DNA of 62,000 nt from Symbiodinium natans (taxonomy: Eukaryota; Sar; Dinophyceae; Suessiales; Symbiodiniaceae), in NCBI GenBank assembly GCA_905221605.1, contig CAJNDS010002517.1:142501-204500 (forward strand). Reading direction: 5' to 3'. The notes under the pieces are model-generated. The model was given only the letters and a program-made list of their open reading frames with translations, ran no database searches and had not been told where the DNA came from. Positions 10,570-21,344 of the stretch are shown here, in pieces. The number at the start of each line of letters is the position of its first letter. The stretch's first letter is position 1. Position numbers and translations under genes: made by a program.

Positions 10570-11210
10570 ACCCTAAACCCTAAACCCTAAACCCTAAACC
10601 CTAAACCCTAACCCCAAACCCTAAAGTTGGGTGGAGTTTCGGGGAGGACATGTGCTTTCGCGTATTCAGAAGGCTTGCGGGTGGACCGCCGAGGAAAGGT
10701 TTCGTGTCGAACGAGCTTGGGTCCTGATAAGTGTAACACAGGGGTCGGAGTAAGTACTAATATTCTTCCCTCATAATCTCTATGTAATTATTCGATAATG
10801 CCCCCCCCCCCCCCCCCGGCAAAAAAAAGGAACAAACAAACAAACTATGAAAAGCATGCATGCCCCTATAGTACAGTATGGGATGTTGTTAGGGCAGAGC
10901 TTCTCACTGCGAACACCCCCTGAAAACATCCTCCAATGCCTAGGGGTACTTGGAAAATAATTTTCAATTTTTGGGTACTATGATTCCTAAGAAGCAGCTA
11001 CAATTAGATAATTTTCGCTCGGTTTCAAGTTCAGTATAGAATGTGATTGAGCCGATATTGAAACATTCCGACTTCCACGCTAGTTGAGCCCATCCCGCAG
11101 TCTTTTGGCCTTTTGGGTGAAAAGCTTGGTTCTCACTTCGGGCAGCTACTGCGGGGCGGTTTAGTGTTTAGGGTTTGGGCTTTAGGGTCAGGTATCCAGA
11201 GCCAGATGGA
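10570..11210. other. Intergenic spacer between PPR genes 2 and 3
   Basis: Starts with a CCCTAAA array (10558-10625). Next comes a diverged copy of the PPR 3' flank (GGAGTTTCGGGGAGGACATG), a possible family-6 element at about 10740-10880 with a C17 run, and an upstream segment weakly like 8395-8560. No gene is seen. Confidence 0.7.
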
Positions 11211-13214
11211 ATGCAGCAAACGCATCAGAGGGCTTGTGCCGGACTGTCAGCCAGTCCGAATCAGAGGCATGGACAGAGCTGGCAGCATTCGCTTCGGCAG
11301 TTGCCGAAGTTGGCCGGCGCAGCGGACGCCAAAGCTTTCGCCAGAGCCATCGCGAGTTGCTCAAGAGCCCGTCAGTGGCAAGCAGGAGTCCAGATATTGG
11401 CAGACATCTGTGCATCAGGGGTCGTGCCAAATGTCTACTGCTTCAGCGCCGGCATCAGTGTCTGCGCGAAAGGATTTGAGTGGCAAGCCGCTTTGGGCTT
11501 GCTTTGGCAGATGCCGAATGCCCGAGTTACCCCGAACGAGATCAGCTTTAGTTCTGGTATCAGCGCCTGTGAGAAAGCAGGTATGTGGAAGATCGCGCTC
11601 CATTTGCTTTCACATATGCCGGCAGCCAGAGTTGTGCCAAATGAGATTAGCTTCAGTTCCGCCATCAGCGCTTGTGAGAAAGTTGGCGAATGGCAGATGG
11701 CCTTGCATTTGCTTTCGCAGATGCCGAAAGCCAGATTGATGACGGACGAGATCAGCTTCAATGCCGCCATCAGCTCCTGTGAGAAGGGCTGTGAGTGGCA
11801 GATGGCCTTGCTTTTGCTTTCGCAGATGCCGATGGACAGAGTTAAGCCGAACGAAATCAGCTTCAATGCCAGCATCAGCGCCTGTGAGAAGGGTGGTCAG
11901 TGGGCGATGGCTTTAAAATTGCTTTCGCAGATGCCAACGGCCAGGCTTGTACCAGACGAAATAAGCTTCAATGCTGGTATCAGCGCCTGTGAGAAAGGTG
12001 GTGAGTGGCAGATGGCCTTGCAGCTGCTTTTGAAGATGCCGGCCGCCAGACTGCATCCGGACGTGATTAGCTTCAATTCGGCAACGAGCGCCTGCGGGCG
12101 GGGAGGTCAGTGGCAGATGGCTTTGCAGTTGCTATCGCAGATGCCGATTGTCAGGCTTCATCAAGATGTCATTAGCATCAGTTCGGCCATTGGTGCTTGT
12201 GGGCAAGGTAGTGAGTGGCAGAGGGCCCTGCATTTGCTTTCGCAAATGCCAGCGGCCAGAATTGTGCCAAATGAGATCAGCTTCAATGCCGGCATCAGTG
12301 CGTGTGAGCACGCTGGTGAGTGGCCGATGGCCTTGCTTTTGCTTCTGCAGATGCGGAATGTTAAACTTTACTCCGACGTCATCAGCTTCAGTTCCGCTAT
12401 CAGCACTTGCGCAAAGGCTGGTGAGTGGCGGAAGGCCTTGCAATTGCTTTCGCAGATGCCGATGGCCGGAGTTGCGCCAAACGAAATCAGCTTTAATGCC
12501 AGCATAAGTGCTTGTGAGAAAGCTGGTGAATGGCAGATGGCCCTGCATTTGCTTTCGCAGATGCCGATGGACAGAGTTAAGCCGAACGAAATCAGCTTCA
12601 ACGCCAGCATCAGCGCTTGTGAGAAAGCTGCGGAGTGGCAGATGGCTCTGCATTTGCTTACGCAAATGCCGTTGGCCAGACTTGTCCCAGACGAGGTCAG
12701 CTTCAATGCTGGCATCAGCGCTTGCGAGGAAAGTGGTGAGTGGCAGATGGCCTTATGGCTGCTTGCGCAGATGCCGCTGTCCAGAATTTGGCCAAACGTG
12801 ATCAGCTTCAGTTCAGCCATCAGCGCCTTTCAGAAGGGTGGCGAGTGGCAGAAGGCCCTGCATCTGCTTTTGCAGATGCCAAAGGCCAGCATTGTGCCAA
12901 ACGAGATCAGCTTCAATGCCGGCATCAGCGCTTGTGAGCAAGTTGGCGAGTGGCAGATGGCACTGCATTTGCTTTTTGAGATGCCGATGGCCCGAGCTGT
13001 GTTGGATGAGATCAGCTTCAATGCTGGCATCAGTGCCTGTGAGAAAGGCGGTGAGTGGCAGCTGGCCCTGCATTTGCTTGCACAGATGCCGATGGCCAGA
13101 GTTGTGCCGGACGAAATCAGCTTCAATGCCAGCATCAGCGCGTGCGAGAGAGCCGTGGCCAGGGCAGGGAGTGGCAGAAGGCGCCTTTCGGATAAGCTAA
13201 ACCCTAAACCCTAA
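11211..13214 (+). CDS. PPR protein 3
   Basis: P-class PPR protein of about 667 residues from the ATG aligned with gene 2 (MQQTHQRACAGLSASPNQ). The first nine motifs are almost identical to gene 2, with only scattered substitutions over roughly 1.2 kb, so the two are tandem duplicates about 2.64 kb apart. Motifs 10-16 differ in their specificity residues. The last motif degenerates after SACERAV into a non-PPR tail, and the stop is a TAA inside a CCCTAAA array. PPR-like sequence resumes beyond that array at 13241, so the 3' end looks broken. Expected role: organelle RNA binding. Confidence 0.9.
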   Translation: MQQTHQRACAGLSASPNQRHGQSWQHSLRQLPKLAGAADAKAFARAIASCSRARQWQAGVQILADICASGVVPNVYCFSAGISVCAKGFEWQAALGLLWQMPNARVTPNEISFSSGISACEKAGMWKIALHLLSHMPAARVVPNEISFSSAISACEKVGEWQMALHLLSQMPKARLMTDEISFNAAISSCEKGCEWQMALLLLSQMPMDRVKPNEISFNASISACEKGGQWAMALKLLSQMPTARLVPDEISFNAGISACEKGGEWQMALQLLLKMPAARLHPDVISFNSATSACGRGGQWQMALQLLSQMPIVRLHQDVISISSAIGACGQGSEWQRALHLLSQMPAARIVPNEISFNAGISACEHAGEWPMALLLLLQMRNVKLYSDVISFSSAISTCAKAGEWRKALQLLSQMPMAGVAPNEISFNASISACEKAGEWQMALHLLSQMPMDRVKPNEISFNASISACEKAAEWQMALHLLTQMPLARLVPDEVSFNAGISACEESGEWQMALWLLAQMPLSRIWPNVISFSSAISAFQKGGEWQKALHLLLQMPKASIVPNEISFNAGISACEQVGEWQMALHLLFEMPMARAVLDEISFNAGISACEKGGEWQLALHLLAQMPMARVVPDEISFNASISACERAVARAGSGRRRLSDKLNPKP

Positions 13215-13240
13215 GCCCTAAACCCTAAACCCTAAACCCT

Positions 13241-13330
13241 GCTTCAATGTCGGCTTTTACACGGTTGAGCAAGCTGGCGCGTGGAAGATGGCCTTGCATG
13301 ATGTTGGCTGCCCGTCTGTGGGAGCTCAGC
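13241..13330 (+). pseudogene. PPR motif remnant beyond a telomere-like array
   Basis: Directly after the array at 13198-13240 the sequence reads FNVGFYTVEQAGAWKMALHD, an obvious match to the PPR consensus FNAGISACEQAGEWQMALHL. It lacks a start and soon loses homology. It is probably the severed 3' part of PPR gene 3. Confidence 0.75.
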
Positions 13331-13598
13331 TTGTTATGCTACTCCACCATACGATGATGCCAGGACGTGCGAAGACAGCCCTTCGCACAGGCAGGTCTTG
13401 GATGCGTCGTCTTCAGAAGTGGTGAGCTGTTTGAGCCTCTCAAACGATGGCCAGCCATGCTGCAGAAGTAAAAGCGGTGCCCAGCACAGGCTTTTCGGTT
13501 TTAGGCTGAGACGGCTGAGGTTCTCTGGCTTCCGTTCCCAACTTGTTGGACTTGCGTTGTCCTCTTCAAGGGCTCCAGAAGCTTCTTCTGGCCCGATC

Positions 13599-13812
13599 TA
13601 CTTGGAGGTTCATGGTACTTCAGAGCCCAAGTATAACTGTACTTTTCGCTCAGTTACAACCCTATGAGGGTACTTAAGGGGCTTATCAGTGGGTTAAAGT
13701 GACAACTACACTTCTAACTGGGTATAAGTACCCTGAACCCTGAACCCTGAACCCTAAATCCTAAACCCTAAACCCTAAACCCTAAACCCTAAACCCTGAC
13801 CCTCCAAGTAGG
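13599..13812. mobile_element. Family-4 element with a telomere-like array inside its right terminus
   Basis: Left terminus ACTTGGAGGTTCATGGTACTT is mirrored by CCTCCAAGT at the right. The interior (13660-13735) aligns with 2690-2775. At the point where the 2599 copy reads AAGTACCCTGAACCTCCAAG, this copy has AAGTACCCTGAAC followed by about nine CCCTGAA/CCCTAAA units before CCTCCAAG. Confidence 0.8.
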
Positions 13813-15002
13813 GCGAAGCTGGGTTGCAGTGCCTGCGCATGATGAACCGTGCTTCCACAGATCCTGAGATGTGGGGCTCGACAGCTTCCCAGAAAGAGGC
13901 TCCAGATGGAAACCACCCTAAACCCTAAACCCTAAACCCTAAACCCTAAACCCTAAACCCTAAACAGTGTTTGCTTCTCCCCAGGTCAGCACAGCCCAGA
14001 ACCCTGAAGCTCACGCCTGCAGCCACCCTGTGAAACAGGCGATGCCGATGGGGAAGAGGCCATGCGCTTGGCATCCCCACAGCTTAATATAGGGGTTTAG
14101 GGTTTAGGTTTAGGGTTTATGGTTTAGGGTTTAGGGTTTAGGGTTTAGGGTTTAGGGTTTAGGGTTTAGGGTTACTAATAGTATTCCCTTCTGGCTCCTT
14201 TACAAATATACTAGAAGAACCCCCCCCCCCCCAAAAAAAAAAAAAAAAAAAAAAAACTGTTCTAGTTATTAAGGACCCTATGTTCGCTGGTTTGGGAATT
14301 TGGCATTGCTGGGCTTAGGGTTTATGATCGTCGCGAGTTGAGGACTGCTGACATACGGAGCATCCCGATCCATCACTGTCAGTTCGTTTGAGGGCTGAAG
14401 GGCATAGGGCAGACACACCCTCGCACTGTGTCCTCAATCCTTCAGCCCTTCAAATCACACAACGCAAACAAGCAAACAGAGTCTCCAGAACCCCTTTGCA
14501 AGCCATCAACAGGCAAGCCTCCTTCAAGATTAACATCCACAACCTGATGGGTTTCCCTACTACACGTAGGTTCAATAACCTTAATTAGGCTTACTTATCC
14601 CTAGGGTAGTTTAGAGGGGAACCCATGACAACCCGTGACTCCCAAACCCTACAACAAAGTAGATTGCAACCCCTAAATATCGAGCAGAACCCAGTAGGTA
14701 TTGGAGCCCCAGCAAGGCAGGAATTCTCTTTCTTAGCAAAAAGCCTCTTTTAATCTAAAGGAAGTTGCATAGTCCCTAAATATGGTTCCTTACCTCCTTG
14801 ACAGGGTTCGAAAGTGTGGGCCCTTATGGGACACATAAGCGGAATATATGGGGTCCCCTTTCAAGTGCCCATTTACCCTAAGATTTATTGGGCCCTTGTT
14901 TTTTCCCAACGCTCCCTCCATGGTCTTTCGAACAACGACCCCGCGCGTTGACGTGCGGGGAGCTCTTTCTTCACGTGAGCCCCAAGAGGGTTTAGGGGTT
15001 AA

Positions 15003-15098
15003 CCCTCTTTACCTACAGTTCTATGGGTCATACCGACTAATTCAGGGCAGTTACCAGTAGACAGTTACGAGCAAACTGCAGGTAAATAGAGTCCCAGG
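15003..15098. mobile_element. Family-3 inverted-repeat element
   Basis: CTCTTTACCTACAGTT on the left pairs with AACTGCAGGTAAATAGAG TCCCAGG on the right. The leftmost bases are obscured by a TTTAGGG-like unit. Other copies are at 17561, 33948 and 34388. Confidence 0.7.
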
Positions 15099-15133
15099 TA
15101 GGGTTTGGGAATTGAGGAAGAGTAGCTTTCAGA

Positions 15134-15255
15134 CTAGGATGCCCAGTAGTACCCTTATTAGCCTTATTCCCTTTTTGGTAGGTTTAGGTTCCCTTCTAAA
15201 CCCCTTTAAGCAAAAAAGGGCACCCTTTTTCATCCTAGGTTACTGGGCAACCTAG
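15134..15255. mobile_element. Intergenic family-1 element, relative of introns A and C
   Basis: A 122-bp element with near-perfect termini CTAGGATGCCCAGTA and TACTGGGCAACCTAG and a perfect CAGA duplication (15130-15133, 15256-15259). Its interior closely matches element C. It shows that the intron-forming family is mobile outside genes. Confidence 0.88.
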
Positions 15256-16060
15256 CAGAGTTTCGAGCTTCTGGCTTTTTTGGGGTTTTTGGGGTCGCTC
15301 TCGGGTTTTTAGGGTTTCGGGCTTGAGGGGTTTAGGGATGAAATTTGAAGAATCGGCGATCAGGGTTGCAGGGAATCAAAGGGTTTAGGGTTTAGGGTTT
15401 AGGGTTTAGGGTTTCAGGCGTTGCGGCTCAGGGTGTCTAGTGCCTCCTGGCAGGTAGATGGCGAGGAGGATGTCGATGTAGACGACTGCTGCGGTTAAAG
15501 TCTTCCCTTCCGAGTGTCGAGGTTTGCATTCTTGTCCGCTACATACGACCCTCATGTCTTTAAACACAAACTCTTACAAGATGCGGCTCCTTAGTATAAT
15601 CGTATAATGGGAACCTGAACAAGAACCTCCCATAAGCCCGGCACAGCCTACCGGCCCCGTAGCCAGAAAAGCTTCAGTTTAGGGTTTTCGGGTTGCAGGC
15701 CAAGGGTTCAGGGCTTAGCCGCTATGGATTTTTGTGAGTCAGCCGCGCGTTGACTCAACACCCCCTCTTGCAACCCCCAGACACCATGTTTACCCCCGTG
15801 TGCGATTGAAACTCTTGACCCTCAACCCTATACCCCAAAAAACCTTAAACCCTAAACCCTAAACCCGAAACCCTAAACCCTGAACCCTGAACCCTAAACC
15901 CTAAACCCTATACCCCTAAACCCTAAACCCGAAACCCTAAACCCAGCCTCAAGCCTGAACCCAAAAGCCCACCAAGAGCCCGAACATCCTAAATCTCAGC
16001 AAGAGTCGAGTTCCCAACATGATCACCCTTGTACTTAGGGTTGTAGGTTTAGGGATGGGG

Positions 16061-16180
16061 TTCAGGGTTTAGGGTTTAGGGTTTAGGGTTTAGGGTTTAG
16101 GGTTTAGGGTTTAGGGTTTAGGGTTTAGGGTTTAGGGTTTAGGGTTTAGGGTTTAGGGTTTAGGGTTTAGGGTTTAGGGT
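16061..16180 (+). repeat. TTTAGGG telomere-type array
   Basis: About 17 near-perfect TTTAGGG units, one of the longest arrays in the window. Confidence 0.95.
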
Positions 16181-17560
16181 TGTAGGTGTAAGAGTTCAGG
16201 GCTTTGCCTTGCATACTTTTAACATCAACTACCTGGTCTCCCCGTGTTAATGAATCAGGCTCAACCCTAAAACCCAGAAGTTATGGTCCCTTTTTGGTAC
16301 CCGAATTCATAGGGACTTCCTTATAGTAGTATCCCCAACGGGACCCCTTTTTTTTAGAAATCCGTTTATGTTTTGAGGGGTCTGGGCGCGCCCCCGGGGT
16401 TTAATTGAAGCAGCCTCAATTGGGTTGGGGCTATAGGGTTTAGGGTTTAGGGCTTAGGACGACGTGCATGGAGACGAGGGGAGAATGTCAAGAGCCCAAC
16501 CGCGCCACAGCGAGGGGAGGTAGGAATTCTCGGCGAAGGGCCTCGCTCGTGAGAGTCTGTAACGCTTAGGCTCGAAATCATAAAAAAAAAATTGACCTTT
16601 ACAAAGGGTTTAGGGTTCAGGGTTTAGGGTTTAGGGTTTAGGGTTCAGGGTTTTGGGTTTAGGGGTTAGGGTTTAGGATTTAGGGTATTCAGTGTTGCCC
16701 TTGAATAGGCGACGAAGTGAGCCGCTGTTAAGAGCGGGGTTGGGGCGTGACACCCTATTGCTTAAAGTCACCTTGTACCCTGTACTTCTTTTTTGGGGTT
16801 CTGAGTTCCCTTAGAAAATAACCAACCCAAAAAGGGTGCCCTTGTTAAAACATGGTTGCTGGGCTACCGAGTCACCCTGTTTGGAATGCCCTGAGTTGAG
16901 ACTTACGCCCTTGTAGGGGTATGCAATTTTAAGTCCAGGGCGAATAAGGGGCGGCCTAGACTGACGAGGGACTACCACCACCCTGTTCAGCAAGCTGTTA
17001 AAGCTAGGAATCATCTAAACCTTATGAGCCCTAAGTCACCTCTGTAGGTTTTAATGTGTTGGGTTTAGGGTTTAGGATTTAGGGTTTAGGGTTTAGCATT
17101 TAAGGTTTAGTGTTTAGGGTTTAGGGTTGGTGTTTTGAGGTGGGCGGTGGTAGCTATCAGGGTGGTAGCTAGGGTGGAGGTAAGAGTTAGTTTGTTCTTT
17201 GTTGGTTCAAGCAGCTTTGCATGTTGCAGCCAATGCCAACCACCCTAAACCCTACATCCTAAACCCTAAACCTTAAACCCTAAACCCCAAACCCTACTTA
17301 TGAATAAGCCCCCCCCCCCATGTTATAGCCATCCACGAACCTCCAACCTCCAAGTCAGGCCGCTGGGTTTTGGCGGGTAGCGTTCAGATTTGAAGGTGTC
17401 TTTCGGGGTTTAGGGTTTAGGGTTTAGGGTTTAGGGTTTAGGGTTTAGGACTCAGGGTTTAGGACTCAAGGTTTAGGACTCAGGGTTTAGGACTCAGGGT
17501 TTAGGGTTTCGGGTTTTAGGGTTTAGGGGGGCTTTTGGTTTAGGACGCTCGGCTTGCCTT

Positions 17561-17655
17561 CCTGGGGCTCTCTTTACCTACAGTTTCATGGGTTTAGGGT
17601 TTTGGGTTAGTTAAGGGGTAGTTTCTACTAAACTGCAGGTCGATAAAGTCCCAGG
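17561..17655. mobile_element. Family-3 inverted-repeat element
   Basis: CCTGGGGCTCTCTTTACCTA on the left pairs with CTGCAGGTCGATAAAGTCCCAGG on the right. The interior is about 45 bp and non-coding. Confidence 0.75.
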
Positions 17656-18524
17656 TTCAGCTTACCTCAGGCTCCATTTGGCTAGTATCTTGGGGCCTAA
17701 TGCCCTATGTTTAGGGGTTGCAACCTAACAGTTGGTAGGGTTTGGGCGTCACAGGCATAGCAACAGACTTGACAGTGAGCCCATGCAAGCAATTGGCAAA
17801 GCCAAAGGCAAAGTGCCTCTGCCACTGACTCTCCATGCAAAACTCAAGCCGCAAGCCGTAAGCTCAGCCCACAAGAAGCCCCCCAGGCCCTAAATGCAAC
17901 ATCCTACACCCCTGGGAAACAATTCCGAAGACCGCGAGCCACCGGAAAGTAACGAGTGACAGAGCCAGTCCAATTGAAGCGTACGCTGTGTTCTGCCCCC
18001 TGAAGCCAAGCCCAAAACCCGAAACACCTTAACCACCCGAAGCCCTAAACCCTAAACCCTAGGCCCTAAACCCTCAACCCTAAAGCCCCCTCGAAGATCC
18101 GGGGTTTAGGGTTTAGGGTTTAGGGTTTAGGGTTTAGGGGTTAGGGGTTCTAGGGGATTAGGGCTGCGATCAGAAAGAAAACTACCGTAGTCCCTACACT
18201 GCACGAACTGCAACTCTACAAAGGCCCTAAACCCTAAAACCTAAAATCCGAAACCTCTTCTTCATTTGTACAGAGACCTAAGTGGCCGGTTTCGTCGGCA
18301 AATTTGCCTAATGTGTCGTCTTAGGCAAGTTTTCCTAATTTGTCGTGTCAGCAAGTGCCGGCCAGGCAAATCCCTGCCCCCCCCCCCCCTTGCTCCCACC
18401 CTAAACCCTAAACCCTAACCCTAGAGGATTCGAGCCCTGCAGTTTTTGGGTTATGGCCGTAGGCATCGAAGCCTAAACCCATGCACCCTAAACTCTACGG
18501 AGCCAGAATCCCCCAACCTTGCTT

Positions 18525-18641
18525 GAAGGTTCATCATGGGTCCTTTTCAGTAGGGTTTTTCAGTCCCCTAAATAAGGTATATTTTTGTCCATAGTTACCC
18601 TCCTCAAATCCCTACCTGTAAGTAACCATGAACCTCCAAGT
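18525..18641. mobile_element. Family-4 inverted-repeat element
   Basis: Left end CTTGAAGGTTCATCATGGGT and right end ACCATGAACCTCCAAG are inverted copies. The interior is AT-rich and non-coding. Confidence 0.7.
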
Positions 18642-19134
18642 GCCGTCCTAGGGAGGTGGAGCGCAGCACGCAGATGCCCAGAGTTTCACCCTTGCCAGCT
18701 GCGCGCAGCGCTTTGCCCGAAAGCTCTCTTGATTCGCTTAAGTTCACCCACTACGTTTTGCCCTATATTTGGGGGGGGGGGGGGGTCATCACCTACAAGT
18801 TCGTAGGGTTTACCATACATTAGTTCTTTTGTTTTGACCTGTCCCTGAAAGGAACCATTATGAAACACAAGTTTTCTCCAGGTTGCTTCAAAGTCCAATA
18901 TAAACACCTAAAAACACCTAAACTCTAGACCTTTTGAAACGAAGTTGAACCCCAGCGCTCTCCGCAGCCAGCCTCCAGCAAGCTGAACTCCTTCGGATCA
19001 CGAACCTGAACCCCGATTCATACGGAATCCGCACACCAGACCCCACTGAGGGTTTAGGGTTTAGGGACACAGCAAGGCTCTCTCTCGGAAGACCTTGCTG
19101 ATGGCAGGCGAACCAGGTTCAATGCTGCACACCA

Positions 19135-20568
19135 ATGGAAGCTGGCTTGTGTCGGAGACCGGTTGCCGACTGTGTCACAAAGGGCACGCCAGCCAAGGCC
19201 ATCGTTGCCTGCGCAAGAACCACGCAATGGCAAGCTGGAGTCCGAATACTGGTGGATATCCTAGCGTCAGGGACAGTGCCAAACGTCTACAGCTTCAGTG
19301 CCGCCATCACAGCTTGCGAGAAGGGTCGGCAATGGCAGATGGGACTTCATTTTCTTTCGCTGATGCCCATGGCCAGAGTTGTGCCAAACGAGATCAGCTT
19401 CAACGCCGGGATCAGCGCTTGCGAGAAAGGTGGCGAGTGGCAGTTGGCCCTGCATTTGCTGTTCCAGATGCCAGCCGCCAGACTTCAGCCGGACGTGATC
19501 AGCTTCAGTTCAGCCATCAGCGCCTGTGAAAAAGGTGGAGAGTGGCAGAAGGCTTTGTGCTTGCTTTCGCAGATGCCGATGGCCAGAGTTGTGCCAAACG
19601 ATATCAGCTACAATGCCAGCATCAGCGCATGTGAGCAAGCTGCTGAGTGGCAGATGGCCCTGCAGTTGCTGTCGCAGATGACGATGGCCAGAGTTATGCC
19701 AAACGAAATTAGCTGCAATGCCGGGATCAGCGCGTGTGAGAAAGGTGGCGAATGGCAGATGGCCTTGCATTTGCTTTCGCAAATGCCGAGGACCAGGCTT
19801 TTGCCAAACGTTCGCAGCTTCAGTGCTGGCATCAGCGCCTGTGAGAAAGGTGGCGAGTGGCAGAAGGCTCTATGTTTGCTTTCGCTGATGCTGATGGCCA
19901 GAGTTGCGCCAAATGAGATCACCATTTCTGCTGCCATCAGCGCGTGTGAGAAAGGTGATGAGTGGCGGATTGCCCTGCAGTTGCTATCGCAGATGCCGAC
20001 CGCCCGACTTGTGCCAAACGAATTCAGCTTCAATGCCGGCATCAGCGCTTGTGAGAAAGGTGGTGAGTGGCAGGTGGCCTTGCATTTGCTGTCGCAGATG
20101 TCGACAGTCAGACTTTGTCCGGACGTGTTCAGCTTCAGTTCTGCCATCAGCGTGTGTAGGCAGGGTGATGAATGGCAGTTGGCCTTGCTTTTGTTTTCTC
20201 AGATGCCCATTGCCAAAGTTGTGCCAAACCAGATCAGCTTCAACGCCGGGATCAGCGCTTGTGAGAAAGGTGGCGAGTGGCAGATGGCATTGCATCTGCT
20301 TTCGCAGATGCCGATGGCAAGAGTTGTGCCAAACGATATCAGCTACAATGCCAGCATTAGTGCGTGTGAGCAAGCTGCTGAGTGGCAGATGGCCCGGCAG
20401 TTGCTTTCGGAGATGACGATGGCCAGATTCATGCCAAACGAGATCAGTTTCAATGCTGGCATCGGCGCCTGTGTGAAAGGCGGCGAGTGGCAAACGACTC
20501 TACATCTGCTATCGCAGATGCGAGATGAGCTCTGCCGCCGGCATGTGCGCCTGCGAGAAAGTTGGTGA
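19135..20568 (+). CDS. PPR protein 4
   Basis: P-class PPR protein of 477 residues, single exon. After a short N-terminus (MEAGLCRRPVADC) come an N-terminal motif (AKAIVACARTTQWQAGVRIL) and about twelve 35-residue motifs, ending RHVRLRESW and a normal TGA. The array is most similar to genes 1 and 5. A likely organelle RNA-binding factor. An in-frame ATG-like start upstream at 19101 is shared with gene 5 but is in another frame here, so 19135 was chosen. The 3' flank matches that of gene 1. Confidence 0.88.
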   Translation: MEAGLCRRPVADCVTKGTPAKAIVACARTTQWQAGVRILVDILASGTVPNVYSFSAAITACEKGRQWQMGLHFLSLMPMARVVPNEISFNAGISACEKGGEWQLALHLLFQMPAARLQPDVISFSSAISACEKGGEWQKALCLLSQMPMARVVPNDISYNASISACEQAAEWQMALQLLSQMTMARVMPNEISCNAGISACEKGGEWQMALHLLSQMPRTRLLPNVRSFSAGISACEKGGEWQKALCLLSLMLMARVAPNEITISAAISACEKGDEWRIALQLLSQMPTARLVPNEFSFNAGISACEKGGEWQVALHLLSQMSTVRLCPDVFSFSSAISVCRQGDEWQLALLLFSQMPIAKVVPNQISFNAGISACEKGGEWQMALHLLSQMPMARVVPNDISYNASISACEQAAEWQMARQLLSEMTMARFMPNEISFNAGIGACVKGGEWQTTLHLLSQMRDELCRRHVRLRESW

Positions 20569-21171
20569 GTGGCTAGAGAACCTGCGCTGGCTTTCGTGGC
20601 TGGGCGGAGGTTCTTGTAATACCCTAAACCCTAAACCCTAAACCCTAAACCCTAAACCCTAAAGCACATCGATCCTCATCTCCTTCTTGCTGCGTGACTT
20701 TCGCAGCGTTGATCTTGCGAGGAGTGTCGAGGGAGGATATGGCTTGGTGCTTTTGCCTATTCAAGGCATGCGGGTGAGCTAAGTATCCGGTTCCGCGCCG
20801 TAAAAGGTTTCAGGTCAAGGGAGGATGGGTTGCGGTTAGAGTCGGGTGTAGGGTTCAGGGCGTCGGGTTCGGTCCATAAGGGGGTTTGCGAAGGTGGGGG
20901 TACCTTACTGGGGCCCTTATTCTAAGAGGCTCCTGGGGGATCTATATTTGGGGATCCCCTGATTTTCGTAAACCCCCGCACGTCTATGGTCGTTAGCGCA
21001 AAGTTTCACACGAGCCGAAGCATTCCAAACTTCCACGCTAATGAAGATTTCCAAAGGCAGTACGCCGGTTAGCTTCAGCTTCGTCAGCTTCTTTGTAGCA
21101 ATGTAGCAGCCTAGGTTATCCCACATTCTTGCGGCTTTTGGGCGACGCTTGGGCATCCCGAGCTGGATGGG
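20569..21171. other. Duplicated PPR 3' flank and upstream region
   Basis: A CCCTAAA array at about 20621-20662, then sequence homologous to 8030-8170 (CATCTCC, GTGACTTTCGCAGCGTTGA) and to 8395-8568 (GTAGCAGCCTAGGTTATCC). It leads into the PPR pseudogene at 21172. No independent gene. Confidence 0.75.
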
Positions 21172-21344
21172 ATGCGGCAAATGCATCTGAAGGCTGGTGT
21201 CGGACTGTCAGCTAGTCCGAATCAGAGGCCGAAACAAACCTGCCAAAGTTGCCCTGTGCAGCGGACACCAAAGCTTTCGGCAGAGCTATCGCAACTTGCT
21301 CAAGAGCCCGTCAGTGGCAAGCAGGAGTCCAGATATTGGCAGAC
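21172..21344 (+). pseudogene. Truncated PPR gene 5' end
   Basis: Begins like genes 2 and 3 (ATG, then ...LKAGVGLSASPNQR), suffers a small deletion and frame loss after about residue 20, and keeps DNA-level homology to CAGATATTGGCAGAC. There it stops exactly where CCCTGAACC-type repeats begin. No PPR motif array remains. Confidence 0.85.

Larger units (their letters stand above)
13331..19134. other. Gene-free repeat region between PPR genes 3 and 4
   Basis: Contains telomere-type arrays of both orientations (for example 13916-13965, 14095-14172, 15850-15940, 16061-16180, 17404-17450), inverted-repeat elements (13599, 15003, 15134, 17561, 18525), a C14/A22 homopolymer block near 14220-14256 and other C or G runs. 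No open frame here has PPR or other recognisable coding character. Confidence 0.75.

Noticed and set aside
8569-13214. CRISPR-like periodic repeats
   Set aside because: The 105-bp periodicity has no distinct spacers and translates to 35-residue PPR motifs.
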